From NCBI GenBank assembly GCA_020741775.1, contig DYYG01000013.1, forward strand, positions 124,001-188,000: DNA of 64,000 bases, read 5' to 3'. The translations under genes were made by a program, and so were the position numbers. A model generated the notes under the pieces. It did no database searches. It had not been told where the DNA came from and saw nothing but the letters and a program-made list of their open reading frames with translations. This DNA is from Methylorubrum populi. GTDB taxonomy: Bacteria > Pseudomonadota > Alphaproteobacteria > Rhizobiales > Beijerinckiaceae. Below are positions 8,970-18,108 of the stretch, one piece after another; within the stretch, counting starts at the first letter, position 1; every line of letters begins with the position of its first letter.

Positions 8970-9496
8970 CACGCGACCTCCGGACGGGGCGAAGTCGCGC
9001 CGGCCTGCTGGCCGATCTCGCGAACCTTGGATGTCAGGGCTACGGTGTCGAGGCTCGCCATGGGCAGCGCGAGGAAGGCCGAGATCCGATTCTTCAGGTA
9101 GCGCTGGGCGGTGACGAAGGCGGTCTTGCGCTCGATCTCGCTGCCTTCGGCGGCGGCCGGGTCCTCGATGCCCCAGTGGGCGGTCACCGGCTGACCAGGC
9201 CAGAACGGGCAGGCCTCGCCGGCGGCGTTGTCACAGACCGTGAAGACGAAATCCATGACCGGTGCGTCGGCGCCGGCGAACTCGTCCCAGGACTTCGAGC
9301 GCAGGCCGCCCGTGGGATAATCGCTTTCCCGGAGGGTCTGCAGGGCCATCGGATGCGGCTCGTTCTTTGGCTGGCTGCCGGCCGAGAATGCCTGGAAGCG
9401 GCCCTCTCCGAGCTTGTTCAGCATGGCTTCCGCCAGGATCGAGCGGGCCGAGTTTCCGGTGCAGAGGAACAGCACGTTGTAGACGCGGTCAGGCAT
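8969..9496 (-). CDS. arsC: Arsenate reductase, low-molecular-weight protein tyrosine phosphatase type
   Basis: A 175-residue enzyme of the LMW-PTPase fold used for arsenate reduction with thioredoxin or a glutaredoxin relay. The phosphatase loop is C12-T-G-N-S-A-R18-S (CX5R), and two further cysteines suitable for the relay are Cys88 (FTVCDNA) and Cys96 (EACPFWPG). The protein is longer than the 130-140 residues usual for this family because of the C-terminal extension after NRISAFLALP. Its start overlaps the arsR end by 8 bases, and its stop overlaps the second arsC. Genuine tyrosine phosphatase activity is less likely given the operon. Confidence 0.93.
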   Translation of the reverse strand: MPDRVYNVLFLCTGNSARSILAEAMLNKLGEGRFQAFSAGSQPKNEPHPMALQTLRESDYPTGGLRSKSWDEFAGADAPVMDFVFTVCDNAAGEACPFWPGQPVTAHWGIEDPAAAEGSEIERKTAFVTAQRYLKNRISAFLALPMASLDTVALTSKVREIGQQAGATSPRPEVA

Positions 9497-9851
9497 GGGC
9501 GGTGTCTCCGGGTAGGCAAAGGCAGGCGGCCAGGGCCTCGACCGCCGGCGAGCAGACCTCCGGCCGGCCCTGGCAGCAGTCGCGCATCAGGAACTCGATC
9601 AGGCCGGACAGGGCCGGGTAAGCGGCGCTGTAGATGATCGACCGGCCTTCCCGCCGGGATTGAATCAGGCCCGAATGGGTGAGTTCCTTGACGTGGAACG
9701 ACAGGTTGGTGCCCGACACGCCGACCTCGCCGGCCAGCGCGCCGGCCGAGAGGCCGTCCGGCCCAGCGGTGACGAGCGCTCGGACGATGCGGAGCCGATG
9801 CTCCTGGCCGAGGGCCGCGAACGCGGCGACGGCTTGCTGTTCGTCGATCAT
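9489..9851 (-). CDS. arsR: ArsR-family arsenite-responsive repressor
   Basis: A 120-residue winged-helix repressor (ArsR/SmtB family) and first gene of the minus-strand ars operon. The recognition region reads GEVGVSGTNLSFHVKELTHSG (a winged HTH around residues 41-61), followed by the wing SRREGRSIIYS. It lacks the classical alpha3 CVC metal motif in the recognition helix. Instead cysteines lie in the C-terminal helix: Cys92, Cys93 and Cys100 (DCCQGRPEVC), plus two more near Cys109-111. This relocated trithiolate arrangement is known in some ArsR proteins and would sense As(III). The operator candidate lies about 11 bases upstream. Confidence 0.93.
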   Translation of the reverse strand: MIDEQQAVAAFAALGQEHRLRIVRALVTAGPDGLSAGALAGEVGVSGTNLSFHVKELTHSGLIQSRREGRSIIYSAAYPALSGLIEFLMRDCCQGRPEVCSPAVEALAACLCLPGDTAHA

Positions 9852-9861
9852 TGGTGCAATA

Positions 9862-9879
9862 TTTCAATCATCATTGAAA
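9862..9879. promoter_or_regulatory. ArsR operator candidate between arsR and arsH
   Basis: A perfect inverted repeat, TTTCAAT and ATTGAAA separated by 4 bases, lies in the 47-base gap between the divergent arsR (start 9851) and arsH (start 9899). One dimeric repressor bound here could control both directions. The AT-rich setting also suits promoter elements, but no clear -35/-10 pair stands out. Confidence 0.7.
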
Positions 9880-9898
9880 CGTAGATCAAGGTCGCGTC

Positions 9899-10645
9899 TT
9901 GGACAAGCCCCTTCAGCCGTTCACCGATGGAATGCCGAACCTCGGCAAGGACCATTTCGAGGTGCCGACGAGCGGTTACCTCGACCTTCGCGAGCGCTTC
10001 GAGCACGCGCCGCGCTTCCTCATCCTCTACGGCTCACTGCGCGAGCGCTCGTTCAGCCGCGTCCTGGCCTACGAGGCCGCTCGTCTCCTGGAAGCGATGG
10101 GCGGCGAGGTCCGGATCTACGACGCGCACGGTCTGCCGCTGCCGGACGACACCACCGCCGACCATCCCAAGGTGCAGGAGCTGCGCGACCTATCGATCTG
10201 GTCCGAGGGCCACGTCTGGGTTTCGCCGGAGCGGCACGGTAACATGACCGGCGTGATGAAGAGCCAGATCGATTGGCTGCCGCTGTCGGAGGGCTCGGTG
10301 CGGCCGACGCAGGGACGGACCCTGGCGGTGATGCAGGTCTCCGGCGGCTCGCAGAGCTTCAATGCCGTGAACAGCCTCAGGCTGCTCGGGCGCTGGATGC
10401 GGATGATCACCATCCCAAACCAGTCGTCCGTACCCATGGCGTACAAGGAGTTCGACGACGCCGGACGGATGAAGCCGGGACCGCTCTACGATCGTGTGGT
10501 CGACGTCTGCGAGGAGCTGTTCAAGTTCACCCTCCTGACGCGGGAGAGGGCAGCCTACCTCGTCGATCGCTACTCCGAGCGGAAGGAACGGCAGCCCGAG
10601 CGACTGCAGGCCGTGGCCGCCGACATCGGGTTCGTGAAGCGTTGA
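9899..10645 (+). CDS. arsH: ArsH, NADPH-dependent FMN oxidoreductase
   Basis: A 248-residue flavodoxin-fold enzyme; ArsH proteins oxidise trivalent organoarsenicals or reduce other substrates with NADPH/FMN. The FMN-phosphate loop is [20 protein letters not shown], and the family segment [20 protein letters not shown] follows. The reading starts at a TTG (9899) with AAGG a few bases upstream. An internal ATG 12 codons in (before [11 protein letters not shown]) is an alternative start. It is divergent from arsR and probably shares the dyad operator. Length is normal for the family (about 230-250). Confidence 0.94.
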   Translation: MDKPLQPFTDGMPNLGKDHFEVPTSGYLDLRERFEHAPRFLILYGSLRERSFSRVLAYEAARLLEAMGGEVRIYDAHGLPLPDDTTADHPKVQELRDLSIWSEGHVWVSPERHGNMTGVMKSQIDWLPLSEGSVRPTQGRTLAVMQVSGGSQSFNAVNSLRLLGRWMRMITIPNQSSVPMAYKEFDDAGRMKPGPLYDRVVDVCEELFKFTLLTRERAAYLVDRYSERKERQPERLQAVAADIGFVKR

Positions 10646-11381
10646 TCGTCGCTGACCTGCCGTCGACGGCGGAGAAGAACGCCATGAGAAAATCTGCGAC
10701 GCCTCCACCGAACGAATGTTGTTCGGTTCCGCCCCCGACCTCGCCATGAACTTCTGCGAGAGTATGGGTGGCGGCGGCATGAGCCGTCGCCACCCCCTCA
10801 AGGCCGCCGCGATCGGCGGACGCGCCGGACATCCACTGCCCGACCATGCGATGTACGCCGCGACGGGTCGATCTTCGAAGCCAGTTTCTCGGTGAGATCG
10901 GAAGAAGGCCGTCCTTCGGATTGTAGGTGGATTGGGGGCCGCTCTCCGGCCGCGTCTGCACCAGCCTGCATGGCATTTATCCATCGACATGCAGCTCCGT
11001 GAGGGCTGCCACCATCTGCATGGCCGGCCGTCGAAGGTCGGTGGGTTCACACTCGCAGGCTTCAGCGACATCACCAGCGGGTGGCGCCGAAACCCCGTCG
11101 TGTCGGCGGCCGAAGATCAATCATGCCGATCCAAGTTGCCTGATTCGCTTCCTAGCCGCGGGCGGAAGCCCGTTCGAAACGTCACACATCGGCGAGACCA
11201 TCCGGCATTTGCGTTTGTTCATGATATGTTCTATTAGACGATATCGCCTATGAAGCAGGCGATCTCCTGAAGCCGACGCCCGCCGAGCGCTCCGACTCCG
11301 TCGAGCCAGCCGCGTCGCTGCATCCAAACCAGCCCTCACGCTGACGGCCGGCGCCGCTGCCCGGCCGTGGGAGATCATGCC
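10646..11381. other. 736-base region without a supported gene
   Basis: I see no reading frame here with recognisable protein features on either strand; the short open frames are overlapping and low in complexity. The right end is more AT-rich (around 11210-11250) and presumably carries the promoter of the FtsH-like gene. ATCGCC/GGCGAT arms (11243-11248 and 11258-11263) form a small dyad there. The left part could be a decayed gene or element remnant, but nothing in it supports a name. Confidence 0.5.
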
Positions 11382-13532
11382 ATGTTGCCGTCCTCGACGA
11401 CCCCGAACGACCAGCATCCAGACGCCCAGGTGCCCGATGCGCTCGCCCGCGCGTTCTTGAGAACCCTCGCGCAGGAGGAGCGTAGGAAGACGAAGCTCAA
11501 AGGCGATCTCGGGTTGGATTGCGATTTTGACCTGGAGAGTGACGATCCGGTCGAGCGCATCCTGGCGCAGACCGAGGGCGAGCGGAAGACCGAGCACGTG
11601 CCCATTCCAGCCGATCTCGCCGCGGTGGCCGTGCTCGTCGCGCGTGCCATCGAGGCGGAAGACGGTCTCGTGCGGCGGCTGCGGCGTGAGGCGCCGGTCG
11701 TCATCACCACCACTCACCTGCCCGATCTCGTCGAGCCGGTGCGGGACGTCCTCGAGAGATGCGTCTTCCGGCCGGGGGTTCGGGCGATGGACCTGAGCGG
11801 CAACCGAGCGGTTGCTCTGGGTGCGAAGCAGGCTGGCCTGCTCATCCGCGACGGCTCGCACAAGGAGCATAGGCCGGATGTCGGCAACCTCATGGTCGCC
11901 TCTGCGCTCCATGCGCGGGTTCCCATCGTTGGCGTTGCCCCCGATCCCACGCGCCAGCTGCCGCGCGATCTCCTGCGCGCGGCCGAGCATCGCATCGTAC
12001 TCCCGGGCCTGGATCAGAGCGGGCTCGACCTCGTCATCGAAGCGGTTACCGGTGGATGCCCGACACGACGGATCGATCCCGATCTGGTCCGCACCGTCGA
12101 CATCGCCGACCTGCCGATCGCCTTCCGGGGCGCCGCCTCGCCGGATGCCTGCATCGATGCGGTCGCCCGGGTCATGGCCGCCAAGGCCGACTACCTCCAG
12201 ACGGGCCCGTCACTCGAGGAGCTCGACGGGTATGGGACGGCCAAGGATTGGGGCCTGGCCCTTGCCGTCGACCTGCAGGCCTACCGAGGCGGTCGCCTCG
12301 CCTGGGCCGACATCGACAATCGGGGTCTGCTGTTGTCGGGTCCTCCGGGCGTCGGCAAGACCAGCTTCGCCCGCGCCCTGGCGAAATCCGCGCGCGTCCC
12401 CTTGGTGGCGACCTCGGTCGCGGAGTGGAACGCTTCGGACTACCTCTCCGGCACCCTGCAGGCGATCCGCAGGGCGTTCGCCCAGGCTCGGGCGCAGGCC
12501 CCCTGCATCCTGTTCATCGACGAGCTCGACGGGATCTCGGACCGCGCACAGATCCGGGGCGAACATGTCCAGTACTGGACCCAGGTCGTGAACCTGTTCC
12601 TCGAGTTGCTCGCCGGTGTCGAGGAGCGCCCGGGCGTGGTCGTCGTCGCGGCCTCGAACCACCCCGAGATGATTGATCCCGCTGTGAAACGAGCCGGCCG
12701 CCTTGATCGGGAGATCGCGATCAAGCGGCCGGACACGATGAGCCTGGCCAGGATCTTCCGGCATCATCTCGGAGTCGACGCGCTGGCCGAGGCTTCATTG
12801 CTGCCACTTGCACTGGCCGCGCGCGGCAAGACCGGAGCCGATGTCGAAGCCTTCGTGCGCCGAGCCAGGGGGGCCGCGCGGCGTGCGGGGCGCCAGATCG
12901 GTCTCGATGACATCCTGGCCGAGATCCGCCAGGGGCGGCTCGCGATGTCCGAGGCGTCGCGGCGGCGCGCGGCCATCCACGAGGCGGGCCATGCGATCGT
13001 GAGCCTGTCCCTCGGCCACAGTGCAATCGTCGACCTCTCGCTTCACGACGGCGGTGGCGAAGCCCAGTTCGAGCCTCCAGTCGATGGTGCTGCGACGCTC
13101 CCGAAGCTCGAGGTGGCGCTCGCCATGCTGCTCGCCGGACGCGCGGCCGAGGAGATCACGTTCGGCGACATCTCGATCGGCAGCAGCTTAGGCTCGGGCT
13201 CGGACCTCGCCCAGGCGACAGAACTTGCCCGCAACATCGATCTGCAGTTCGGGCTCGGCAAGCTGGGACCGTACTACGTCGACCCGACGGATAGCCCGCT
13301 CTACCTCGCCCATGGTCTCGTCGAGACGGTGGCCGAACGGCTGCGTGGGGCTTATGCGCGAGCCCGTGCCGTCCTCGAGACACAAACGCCGGCGCTGCGG
13401 GCGATCGCCTTGGAACTTGCCGAGGCGGGCTACCTCTCAGCCAAGGATGTCGACCGGATCATTCTGGCTCATGCGGCACCTGCGCATCCGGTCGAGATGC
13501 CTGTACCGGCACTCACGATGGGGGCGGCATGA
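11382..13532 (+). CDS. Soluble FtsH-like AAA+ zinc metalloprotease (AAA-M41)
   Basis: A 716-residue ATP-dependent protease. I chose the ATG at 11382 because GGGAG sits about 8 bases upstream; an in-frame GTG lies at 11367. In order: an N-terminal domain of about 285 residues unlike that of FtsH, an AAA ATPase with Walker A GPPGVGKT (about 320-327), Walker B ILFIDELD (about 376-383) and a sensor/arginine-finger region (AASNHPEMIDPAVKRAGRLDREI), then an M41 peptidase with HEAGH (about 533-537) and the third-ligand region GSGSDLAQAT. Housekeeping FtsH has two N-terminal membrane helices; none is evident here, so this should be cytosolic. It is followed, with an ATGA overlap, by a 60-residue protein. 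It lies upstream of another ATPase-protease set. A role in quality control or in conflict/defence is possible; the substrate is unknown. Confidence 0.85.
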   Translation: MLPSSTTPNDQHPDAQVPDALARAFLRTLAQEERRKTKLKGDLGLDCDFDLESDDPVERILAQTEGERKTEHVPIPADLAAVAVLVARAIEAEDGLVRRLRREAPVVITTTHLPDLVEPVRDVLERCVFRPGVRAMDLSGNRAVALGAKQAGLLIRDGSHKEHRPDVGNLMVASALHARVPIVGVAPDPTRQLPRDLLRAAEHRIVLPGLDQSGLDLVIEAVTGGCPTRRIDPDLVRTVDIADLPIAFRGAASPDACIDAVARVMAAKADYLQTGPSLEELDGYGTAKDWGLALAVDLQAYRGGRLAWADIDNRGLLLSGPPGVGKTSFARALAKSARVPLVATSVAEWNASDYLSGTLQAIRRAFAQARAQAPCILFIDELDGISDRAQIRGEHVQYWTQVVNLFLELLAGVEERPGVVVVAASNHPEMIDPAVKRAGRLDREIAIKRPDTMSLARIFRHHLGVDALAEASLLPLALAARGKTGADVEAFVRRARGAARRAGRQIGLDDILAEIRQGRLAMSEASRRRAAIHEAGHAIVSLSLGHSAIVDLSLHDGGGEAQFEPPVDGAATLPKLEVALAMLLAGRAAEEITFGDISIGSSLGSGSDLAQATELARNIDLQFGLGKLGPYYVDPTDSPLYLAHGLVETVAERLRGAYARARAVLETQTPALRAIALELAEAGYLSAKDVDRIILAHAAPAHPVEMPVPALTMGAA

Positions 13533-13711
13533 TGTTCGCGCTTCCTCCCGATGAACCCGATCTCGGCGATTTGCAGCCGCTGGTGGAAGCCATCGACAAT
13601 CTCTGCGAGATCCTGGACGGCGACCGCGAGACAGTCATCGAGGGCTTGGCCGAGATCCTACGGCGTCGCACCCAGTTCGAAGCTTTGAAACAACTCTTGG
13701 ATTCTCGCTAG
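13529..13711 (+). CDS. Small acidic protein coupled to the FtsH-like protease
   Basis: A 60-residue, largely helical, acidic protein (MMFALPPDEPDLGDLQPLVE at its start). It begins in an ATGA overlap with the AAA-M41 protease stop, so it is translationally coupled and probably acts with it, for example as an adaptor or an inhibitor/antitoxin-like partner. I do not recognise a family. The coding call rests on the coupling and on a coherent amphipathic sequence; the function is unknown. Confidence 0.6.
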   Translation: MMFALPPDEPDLGDLQPLVEAIDNLCEILDGDRETVIEGLAEILRRRTQFEALKQLLDSR

Positions 13712-14110
13712 GGACCAAGGACCGGGCCAGGACCTCGCGTCTGACCCGGTTCGTTCCTCGTTCTTGGATGCCGGCGCAGGCCCCTGTTCCGGCAGGATCC
13801 GATGAGCAACGAGCCACCCATGCCTTGTGAGGTGTCATGTCGCCATCCTCTTGACGCTGGCGCACCGGACCCGGCTGCGGGTCTTGGTGCTGCTGCCGTC
13901 GCCGAGGTGAGCAGCTTGCGCTCGCGATGAGTTCTCAGCGACGACCCGAGATCTGTCAGTCTGCCTTCCACAGTTGGTGGCACTGAACGAGGACGACGAG
14001 CCGACGGCATAGGTCTCAGGCGCACGCTCGACGGATGACGTCGAGGTCATAAAGCCAAGTAGCTCAAAACGCAATATCATTTCGTTTTTGAACGTGATAA
14101 CTGAAACGCC
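13712..14110. other. 399-base region between the two ATPase-protease modules
   Basis: No convincing gene is seen. The last 70 bases are relatively AT-rich and hold TATCA/TGATA arms (14075-14079 and 14095-14099) spaced 15 bases apart, immediately ahead of the HTH gene. This is a plausible but weak promoter/operator region for the second module. Confidence 0.4.
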
Positions 14111-14497
14111 ATGCCCAGAATGCAAGCGGACGAGATACTGCGCCGACAGCTTTCGGTCTTCGTCGAGCAGCATGGCGGCGCAGCGCAAGCGGCCGATGCG
14201 CTCCAGCTTTCGCGCATCTTCGTCTGGAGATTTCTGAAGACAGGCAAGGCGATCCCGCGAAACGTCACGAAGTTGAAGCACGCGTTGGAGGGGGTCGCAG
14301 GCAGCCAGACTGCGGGATCGACTGTGGAAACAGCGGGGAAAAGGGAAAAGAAACAGGTTGATCAGTTTCGTTTTTCACGATCTGACGTTGCGAAGATGAG
14401 GCTCATGCTTCACTATCTAATCGCGGCTCTGGATGCCTACGAGGCGGGCGACACCGATGTCGCCGGGCGCCCAGGCCGCGCCGGATCGCCATATTGA
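14111..14497 (+). CDS. Small helix-turn-helix-like protein, first gene of the AAA-subtilase module
   Basis: A 128-residue protein. Residues about 6-58 look like a Cro/Xre-type helical DNA-binding domain (GGAAQAADALQLSRIFVWRF with KTGKAIPRNVTKLKHAL as the following helices). After a low-complexity linker a second helical segment follows (SDVAKMRLMLHYLIAALDAYE). The stop overlaps a possible TTG start of the next gene and lies 32 bases before its better ATG, so the genes are probably co-transcribed. A regulator of the module is the natural guess. The exact family is not recognised. An ATG 9 bases downstream is an alternative start. Confidence 0.65.
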   Translation: MPRMQADEILRRQLSVFVEQHGGAAQAADALQLSRIFVWRFLKTGKAIPRNVTKLKHALEGVAGSQTAGSTVETAGKREKKQVDQFRFSRSDVAKMRLMLHYLIAALDAYEAGDTDVAGRPGRAGSPY

Positions 14498-14529
14498 ATC
14501 GTCTCCCTGTTACCTGCGAGACAATCGGG

Positions 14530-15636
14530 ATGAGCAGGAGCGACCTCGTGTACAGACTCGCCGAAGCCGGTGCCAAGGGAGACCGCGACGCACTTCAGCG
14601 GACGATGGACCTTCTTGCTACCGAAGCAGCGGAACAAGGCCGCCATTCCCAGGCGCGTCGACTCACGGGTCTATTGGCCGGTGACAAGCCGCGACGTGCC
14701 TCCTCTGCGGCAGGTCGCGTCGGCTCGCGCGGTCTTCCCGAATCCGTTCGGGACCTTTTGATCGACAGGATGCCTCGTCGCACGCTTGGCGACATGATCC
14801 TTCCAGCCGAAATCGTCGCCGATGTCCGCGAGGTCATTCAGGAGCAGGAAGAGACGGCGCTCCTCCGGGCGAACTCGCTAGAGCCGCGCCACGCAATCCT
14901 GCTGGTCGGCCCGCCCGGCAACGGCAAGACGACGCTCGCCGAAGCGATAGCGACCGAACTCGGCCTCCCGTTCCTGACCGTCCGCTACGACGGCGTGGTC
15001 GACAGCTATCTAGGCGAGACGGCCGCACGCATTCGTCGGATCATCGATCATGCGGCCGCGGCGCCGTGCGTCCTGTTCTTCGACGAGTTCGATGCGATCG
15101 GAAAGGAGCGTGGCGACATCCACGAGACCGGCGAGATCAAGCGCGTGGTGAACTCGCTGCTGGTCCAGTTGGATTCCCTGCCCTCCCACTGCGTCGTGGT
15201 ATGCGCCACGAACCATCCGGAACTGCTGGATCGAGCCGTCTGGCGGCGGTTCCAGCTTCGGATCGAATTGCCGCTGCCCGATCGGGATGCGGTCGTCGAG
15301 ATGTATCGCCGGCTTGCCAGGACGGTGCGTGGATCCGGGTTCACGCAAGAGAAGTATGTCGATTGCATGCTTGGTCGGAGCATGTCCGAGATTGAGCAGT
15401 TCAACCTTGACGTGAAACGTCGTTTGGTGCTGTCGAGAGGCTCGATGACGGCCAGCGAAGTTGCGTTGATCGTGCTGAGTAGGTGGTGCCGCCAACAGGA
15501 CTCGTTGGTCGAGAACGAGAGAGTAGATGCCAGAAAGGCCGATCGTTCGAATTCGACGCGAGCAAAGGCTCGGAAGGCGCATCCCCGGGAGAAAGCCGCG
15601 GATCCCACGCAAGCTGACCTACCAGGAACAAGCTGA
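14530..15636 (+). CDS. AAA family ATPase paired with an S8 subtilase
   Basis: A 368-residue AAA+ ATPase. The ATG at 14530 is preferred because the N-terminus MSRSDLVYRLAEAGAKGDRD resembles that of other subtilase-linked ATPases as I remember them; a TTG at 14494 is possible. Domain order: helical N-terminal segment (about 1-55), linker, AAA core with Walker A GPPGNGKTT, pore-like segment RYDGVVDSYLGET, Walker B VLFFDEFDAIGKER, sensor 1 ATNHPELLDRAVWRRF, then a small C-terminal helical domain and a basic tail. The last 110 bases overlap the start of the subtilase gene. The pairing of such an ATPase with an S8 peptidase recurs in bacteria. The ATPase may unfold or deliver targets, or gate the protease. 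Mechanism and target are not known to me. Confidence 0.88.
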   Translation: MSRSDLVYRLAEAGAKGDRDALQRTMDLLATEAAEQGRHSQARRLTGLLAGDKPRRASSAAGRVGSRGLPESVRDLLIDRMPRRTLGDMILPAEIVADVREVIQEQEETALLRANSLEPRHAILLVGPPGNGKTTLAEAIATELGLPFLTVRYDGVVDSYLGETAARIRRIIDHAAAAPCVLFFDEFDAIGKERGDIHETGEIKRVVNSLLVQLDSLPSHCVVVCATNHPELLDRAVWRRFQLRIELPLPDRDAVVEMYRRLARTVRGSGFTQEKYVDCMLGRSMSEIEQFNLDVKRRLVLSRGSMTASEVALIVLSRWCRQQDSLVENERVDARKADRSNSTRAKARKAHPREKAADPTQADLPGTS

Positions 15637-18091
15637 GCGGCAGGCGGATACGTTCTCGAGGATTTCCGCCGATTTCGAGAGGATGACGGCCGGTGCCGGC
15701 ATCTCGGTCGACCCCGCCGCGACATCGCCCGACCGGGCGCTCGTCTTCGAGGTGATCGGTCGCGTCGACGGGTTTGCCCGCGCCGCCCGCGAGGCGGGAT
15801 TTGAATGGCTTTCGGAAGACCTCGTCGACCCGGAAGCCGCGGGCGACGAGGATGATGCGACCGACGACACGGGAGAGGAAGCCTCGTCCTCGATTCTCTA
15901 CGTGACGATGCCGTCTCTCGAAGGACTGAGGCGCCTCCTCGGATGGTGGAAGGCCTTTACCGACGGAAAGGAGCCGTCCGACAAGCTCGAGAAGGAATGG
16001 TGGAAGCTGTTCGGCTACCTCGCCGACGTACGCGTCTGGTCGGCGAAAGACCGCGTCGATCCTTCCCTCGCTGCGTACGTCGAACGCATGCTCGAGCGGG
16101 ATCCGCAGGCGCTCGTGCGTGTCGAATTCGATCTCTGGTATCTCGGCACCGAGGTTCGGAGACGTCGTGCGGTCGACGAACTGCGATCGGTCCTCGGCGA
16201 GCTGGACGCCTCCGTTCTCGACGAGGTGAGCATACCCGAGATTCATTATCACGGCGTGCTCGCCTCGATGCCCGCCGGCATCGCTCGCGATGCGGCCGGA
16301 AGAACTGGACCACTGGCTACCGCGTCCATGGTGATGATCGTGCGGCCGCAATCGCTCTTTTCGATCGCATTGCCGGAGACAGCGTCGACCGAACGGGAAA
16401 ATCGTGCCGTTCCACCGACGCTCGACGTCCGTCCTCCCATCGCCGTGCTGCTCGACGGTTATCCCGTCCAGTCGCACGAACTTCTGCGGAATCGCATCGA
16501 CATCGAGGAAGTCGACGTCACAGGCGACGATGCGCCGGTCGAGATGCGTTTCCACGGGACGGCTATGGCGTCCCTCATCCTCCATGGAGATCTTGCGGCG
16601 AACGAAGCACCGCTGGAGCGGGTGCTGAAGGTCGTGCCGATACTGGCCGGAGCGCAGGACGCGGACGTCGAAACCACACCGACCGACAAGCTTCCGCTGG
16701 CGATGGTTCACCGAGCGGTCGAAGCACTGGCCGCGAGAAGCAACGGTACGCTCGACACCGTCCTGTTCAATCACTCGGTCTGCGACGTCTCCTCGCCCTT
16801 CGTGCGGCGGCCGACGCCCTGGGCAAAGCTCCTCGACCATCTCAGCCACCGACATCGGATCCTCTTCATCGTCAGTGCCGGAAACGTGCATGCACCGATC
16901 CCGATGGACGCCTACGAGGATTTCGATGAATTCCTGGCGCACGATCCGGACGAACGAGGCATCGCCATCCTCCGGGCCGTCGAGGCGGCAAAGGGACGGC
17001 GCGGCATTCTGAGCCCTGCGGAAGCGTTGAACGCCGTGACTGTCGGCGCCCTTCATGCGGATGGTGCCGACGACGGTCCGCCCCGTCAGGTCGATCCGTT
17101 CGGATTTGCTGCCAACAACCTCTGCTCGGCCATCGGTCTGGGCTTCGCCCGTGCACTCAAACCCGATCTGGTCATGGATGGAGGGCGTCAGGTCGCGGCT
17201 GCGGTCGCTCACCCGGGCGGGTTTGCGATCGAAGGTCGTCAGATCGCGCATCTGGGACAAAGGGCGGCCGCTCCGGACGTCGACGGCGGCACCACCGACT
17301 ACGTCCGACGCTCCACCGGGACCAGCAACGCCGCGGCCCTCGCCACACGTCACGGCATCCGAATCGCTGAGGCCCTCGAGGATGTCTTTGCATCGTCGGG
17401 AGAACGGTGGCAGAATCAGGCGACCCGCGCGGTCATGTTGAAGGCACTGCTCACGCATGGCTGCCGGTGGGGCTCGATCGGCGGCGTGCTGGATCGAGCC
17501 TATCCGCCAGCGGATCCGAGGCGGCAGCGTCGACGCGAGACCATCGCGCGCTTCCTTGGATTCGGGCGTCCTGACATCGATAGCGTCATTCAAGGAGATG
17601 CGAACCGCATCACACTGTTGGCGGATGATCAGATCAGGAGCGGCGATCTCCACGAGTACCGCATCCCGATCCCGAGCGCGCTCCTCGGCAGCCGTGAGAT
17701 CCGCCGCATCTCCCTGACTCTGTCTTGGTGCACGCCGATCCATCCGGCGAATTCGACCTATCGGGGTGTACGACTGCAGCTGGTCAACCGCGAAGGCAAG
17801 GGGCAGTACTGGAAGGCAGTGGATCCGTTCCTTCAGCCCCATCCGAACTTTGGTGCCAAGGGTACGACGATCCATCGTGTCTTCGAGGGCGCGCGGAGAA
17901 TCGGCGCGCTTCCCGAAGGCGGCGTCTTCGTCGGCGTCCAGGCATACCGCCTCCACGAGGAGTTCGAGGAGGCGATCGTCCCGTATGCCTTGGCCGTGAC
18001 CATCGAGGTCGCACAGACGTTGCGGGCCGACATCTACATGGACGTGCGCCAGCGCGTCCGGCCGAGGGTTCGGCAGCGCGAACGCGTTTAA
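15527..18091 (+). CDS. S8 family serine peptidase (subtilase) paired with AAA ATPase
   Basis: An 854-residue protein. Residues 1-290 form a helical/mixed N-terminal region with an acidic stretch (about 101-120), then a subtilisin-like catalytic domain with Asp310 (IAVLLDGYPV), His343 (RFHGTAMASL), oxyanion Asn453 (IVSAGN) and Ser600 (TGTSNAAALAT), all present and in the correct order. A C-terminal beta-rich region of about 250 residues follows. There is no signal peptide, so unlike most subtilases it should act in the cytoplasm. It overlaps the upstream ATPase by 110 bases in a different frame, a strong sign of coupled expression. The downstream 311-residue protein follows after 17 bases. I infer a regulated intracellular protease whose activation depends on the ATPase; a role in phage defence or programmed death is speculation. 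Confidence 0.87.
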   Translation: MPERPIVRIRREQRLGRRIPGRKPRIPRKLTYQEQAERQADTFSRISADFERMTAGAGISVDPAATSPDRALVFEVIGRVDGFARAAREAGFEWLSEDLVDPEAAGDEDDATDDTGEEASSSILYVTMPSLEGLRRLLGWWKAFTDGKEPSDKLEKEWWKLFGYLADVRVWSAKDRVDPSLAAYVERMLERDPQALVRVEFDLWYLGTEVRRRRAVDELRSVLGELDASVLDEVSIPEIHYHGVLASMPAGIARDAAGRTGPLATASMVMIVRPQSLFSIALPETASTERENRAVPPTLDVRPPIAVLLDGYPVQSHELLRNRIDIEEVDVTGDDAPVEMRFHGTAMASLILHGDLAANEAPLERVLKVVPILAGAQDADVETTPTDKLPLAMVHRAVEALAARSNGTLDTVLFNHSVCDVSSPFVRRPTPWAKLLDHLSHRHRILFIVSAGNVHAPIPMDAYEDFDEFLAHDPDERGIAILRAVEAAKGRRGILSPAEALNAVTVGALHADGADDGPPRQVDPFGFAANNLCSAIGLGFARALKPDLVMDGGRQVAAAVAHPGGFAIEGRQIAHLGQRAAAPDVDGGTTDYVRRSTGTSNAAALATRHGIRIAEALEDVFASSGERWQNQATRAVMLKALLTHGCRWGSIGGVLDRAYPPADPRRQRRRETIARFLGFGRPDIDSVIQGDANRITLLADDQIRSGDLHEYRIPIPSALLGSREIRRISLTLSWCTPIHPANSTYRGVRLQLVNREGKGQYWKAVDPFLQPHPNFGAKGTTIHRVFEGARRIGALPEGGVFVGVQAYRLHEEFEEAIVPYALAVTIEVAQTLRADIYMDVRQRVRPRVRQRERV

Positions 18092-18108
18092 AGCAAGGAA
18101 CGACTTGG

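Noticed and set aside
10527..10976. A 149-codon minus-strand frame spanning the arsH 3' end and the following gap
   Set aside because: It overlaps the arsH 3' coding end, lacks a ribosome site and shows no family features.
13802..13930. A short plus-strand frame of about 42 codons in the gap between the two ATPase-protease modules
   Set aside because: No ribosome site, short, and Ala/Pro-rich without clear structure; too weak to call a gene.
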